From Anaerolineae bacterium (GTDB lineage Bacteria > Chloroflexota > Anaerolineae > B4-G1 > SLSP01), in contig JAFGKB010000127.1 of assembly GCA_016928755.1 (NCBI GenBank), positions 1-14,502 on the forward strand: DNA of 14,502 nt, given 5' to 3'. The notes under the pieces were generated by a model. It was not told the origin of the DNA, searched no databases, and saw only the letters and a list, made by a program, of their open reading frames with translations. Within the stretch, counting starts at the first letter, position 1. Each line of letters opens with the position of its first letter. Positions 14,219-14,502 of the stretch are shown here, piece by piece. The translations under genes were made by a program, and so were the position numbers.

Positions 14219-14470
14219 TTATGAAGCATACACTTCAACTGGAACCTGAATTTCGGCCTGCGGTTCAGCTTCATGCTCATAAATAGCTTTGAACCGCTGT
14301 TCTATTTGTAGTAAAACAGGGCCTTCATAATAACGTTCACCACAACGCAAGCATACTTCACAGGGCACATCACGCACAACAAGGTAGTGGCCGCCACGGC
14401 GGTAGATATATTCTACCCTGCGCTGCTCAAACTCCTCTCCGCCACAGATATGACAACGGGACTTTCTCAT
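14219..14470 (-). CDS. YgiT-type zinc-finger protein, MqsA-like antitoxin N-terminal domain
   Basis: This small protein of 83 residues has a zinc ribbon: C6-x2-C9 near the start (CHICGG) and C40-x2-C43 later (VPCEVCLRCGERYYEG), with an extra C37. This matches the YgiT/MqsA N-terminal domain. Stand-alone YgiT proteins commonly act as antitoxins, with the toxin (often a DUF4258 or MqsR-type protein) encoded just upstream. The acidic C-terminal tail (about 62-80) lacks the helix-turn-helix of full-length MqsA. The ATG at 14470 is fixed by AGGAGG five bases upstream; an in-frame GTG at 14491 is less likely. The upstream neighbour falls outside the window, so the toxin partner cannot be confirmed. 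A TGA at the right edge on the minus strand could be its stop codon. Confidence 0.82.
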   Translation of the reverse strand: MRKSRCHICGGEEFEQRRVEYIYRRGGHYLVVRDVPCEVCLRCGERYYEGPVLLQIEQRFKAIYEHEAEPQAEIQVPVEVYAS

Positions 14471-14502
14471 TGGGACCTCCTTCGCGTCCACGGATCAATA
14501 AA

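Overview
The window looks like chromosomal DNA of a Chloroflexota bacterium, probably an Anaerolineae relative. I infer this from gene style, with no rRNA or marker gene to confirm it: secreted proteins have Pro/Thr-rich linkers and a C-terminal V/I-Y-L-P motif, there is a small Ig-like domain typical of that phylum, and AlkZ-related, MBL-fold and Rpn-like genes lie nearby. No tRNA, rRNA, insertion sequence or CRISPR array is visible.

Region 1 (45-8023, minus strand) is the heart of the window. A promoter, a cobalamin (B12) riboswitch aptamer and a strong intrinsic terminator precede six co-directional genes. In order of transcription they encode a secreted 732-residue protein of about twelve alpha-alpha-toroid repeats plus an Ig-like domain; two paralogous DUF4430 (transcobalamin C-terminal-like) proteins, one soluble and one membrane-anchored; and a complete ECF transporter (S component, EcfT, and a fused double-ATPase EcfA). 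The animal B12 carriers intrinsic factor and transcobalamin consist of an alpha-toroid domain joined to a beta domain of the DUF4430 type. The operon therefore reads as a bacterial split version of that carrier: cell-surface corrinoid capture feeding an ECF importer, switched off by B12 through transcription termination. A small single-pass membrane protein (8113-8475) lies just upstream of the riboswitch on the same strand.

Region 2 (8476-9094) has no convincing gene. It holds an 81-bp tandem repeat flanked by degenerate and inverted copies. Next to it, still on the minus strand, is methylmalonyl-CoA epimerase (9095-9496), whose pathway partner, methylmalonyl-CoA mutase, needs B12.

Region 3 (9622-14199, plus strand) begins with a PD-(D/E)XK Rpn-like nuclease that has its own promoter, an operator-like inverted repeat and a terminator. 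A second promoter then leads into four closely spaced genes: a conserved hypothetical with a possible degenerate endonuclease fold, an MBL-fold hydrolase, an AlkZ-related winged-helix protein, and a conserved hypothetical of 270 residues. The window ends with a minus-strand YgiT-type zinc-finger protein whose usual toxin partner would lie just past the right edge.
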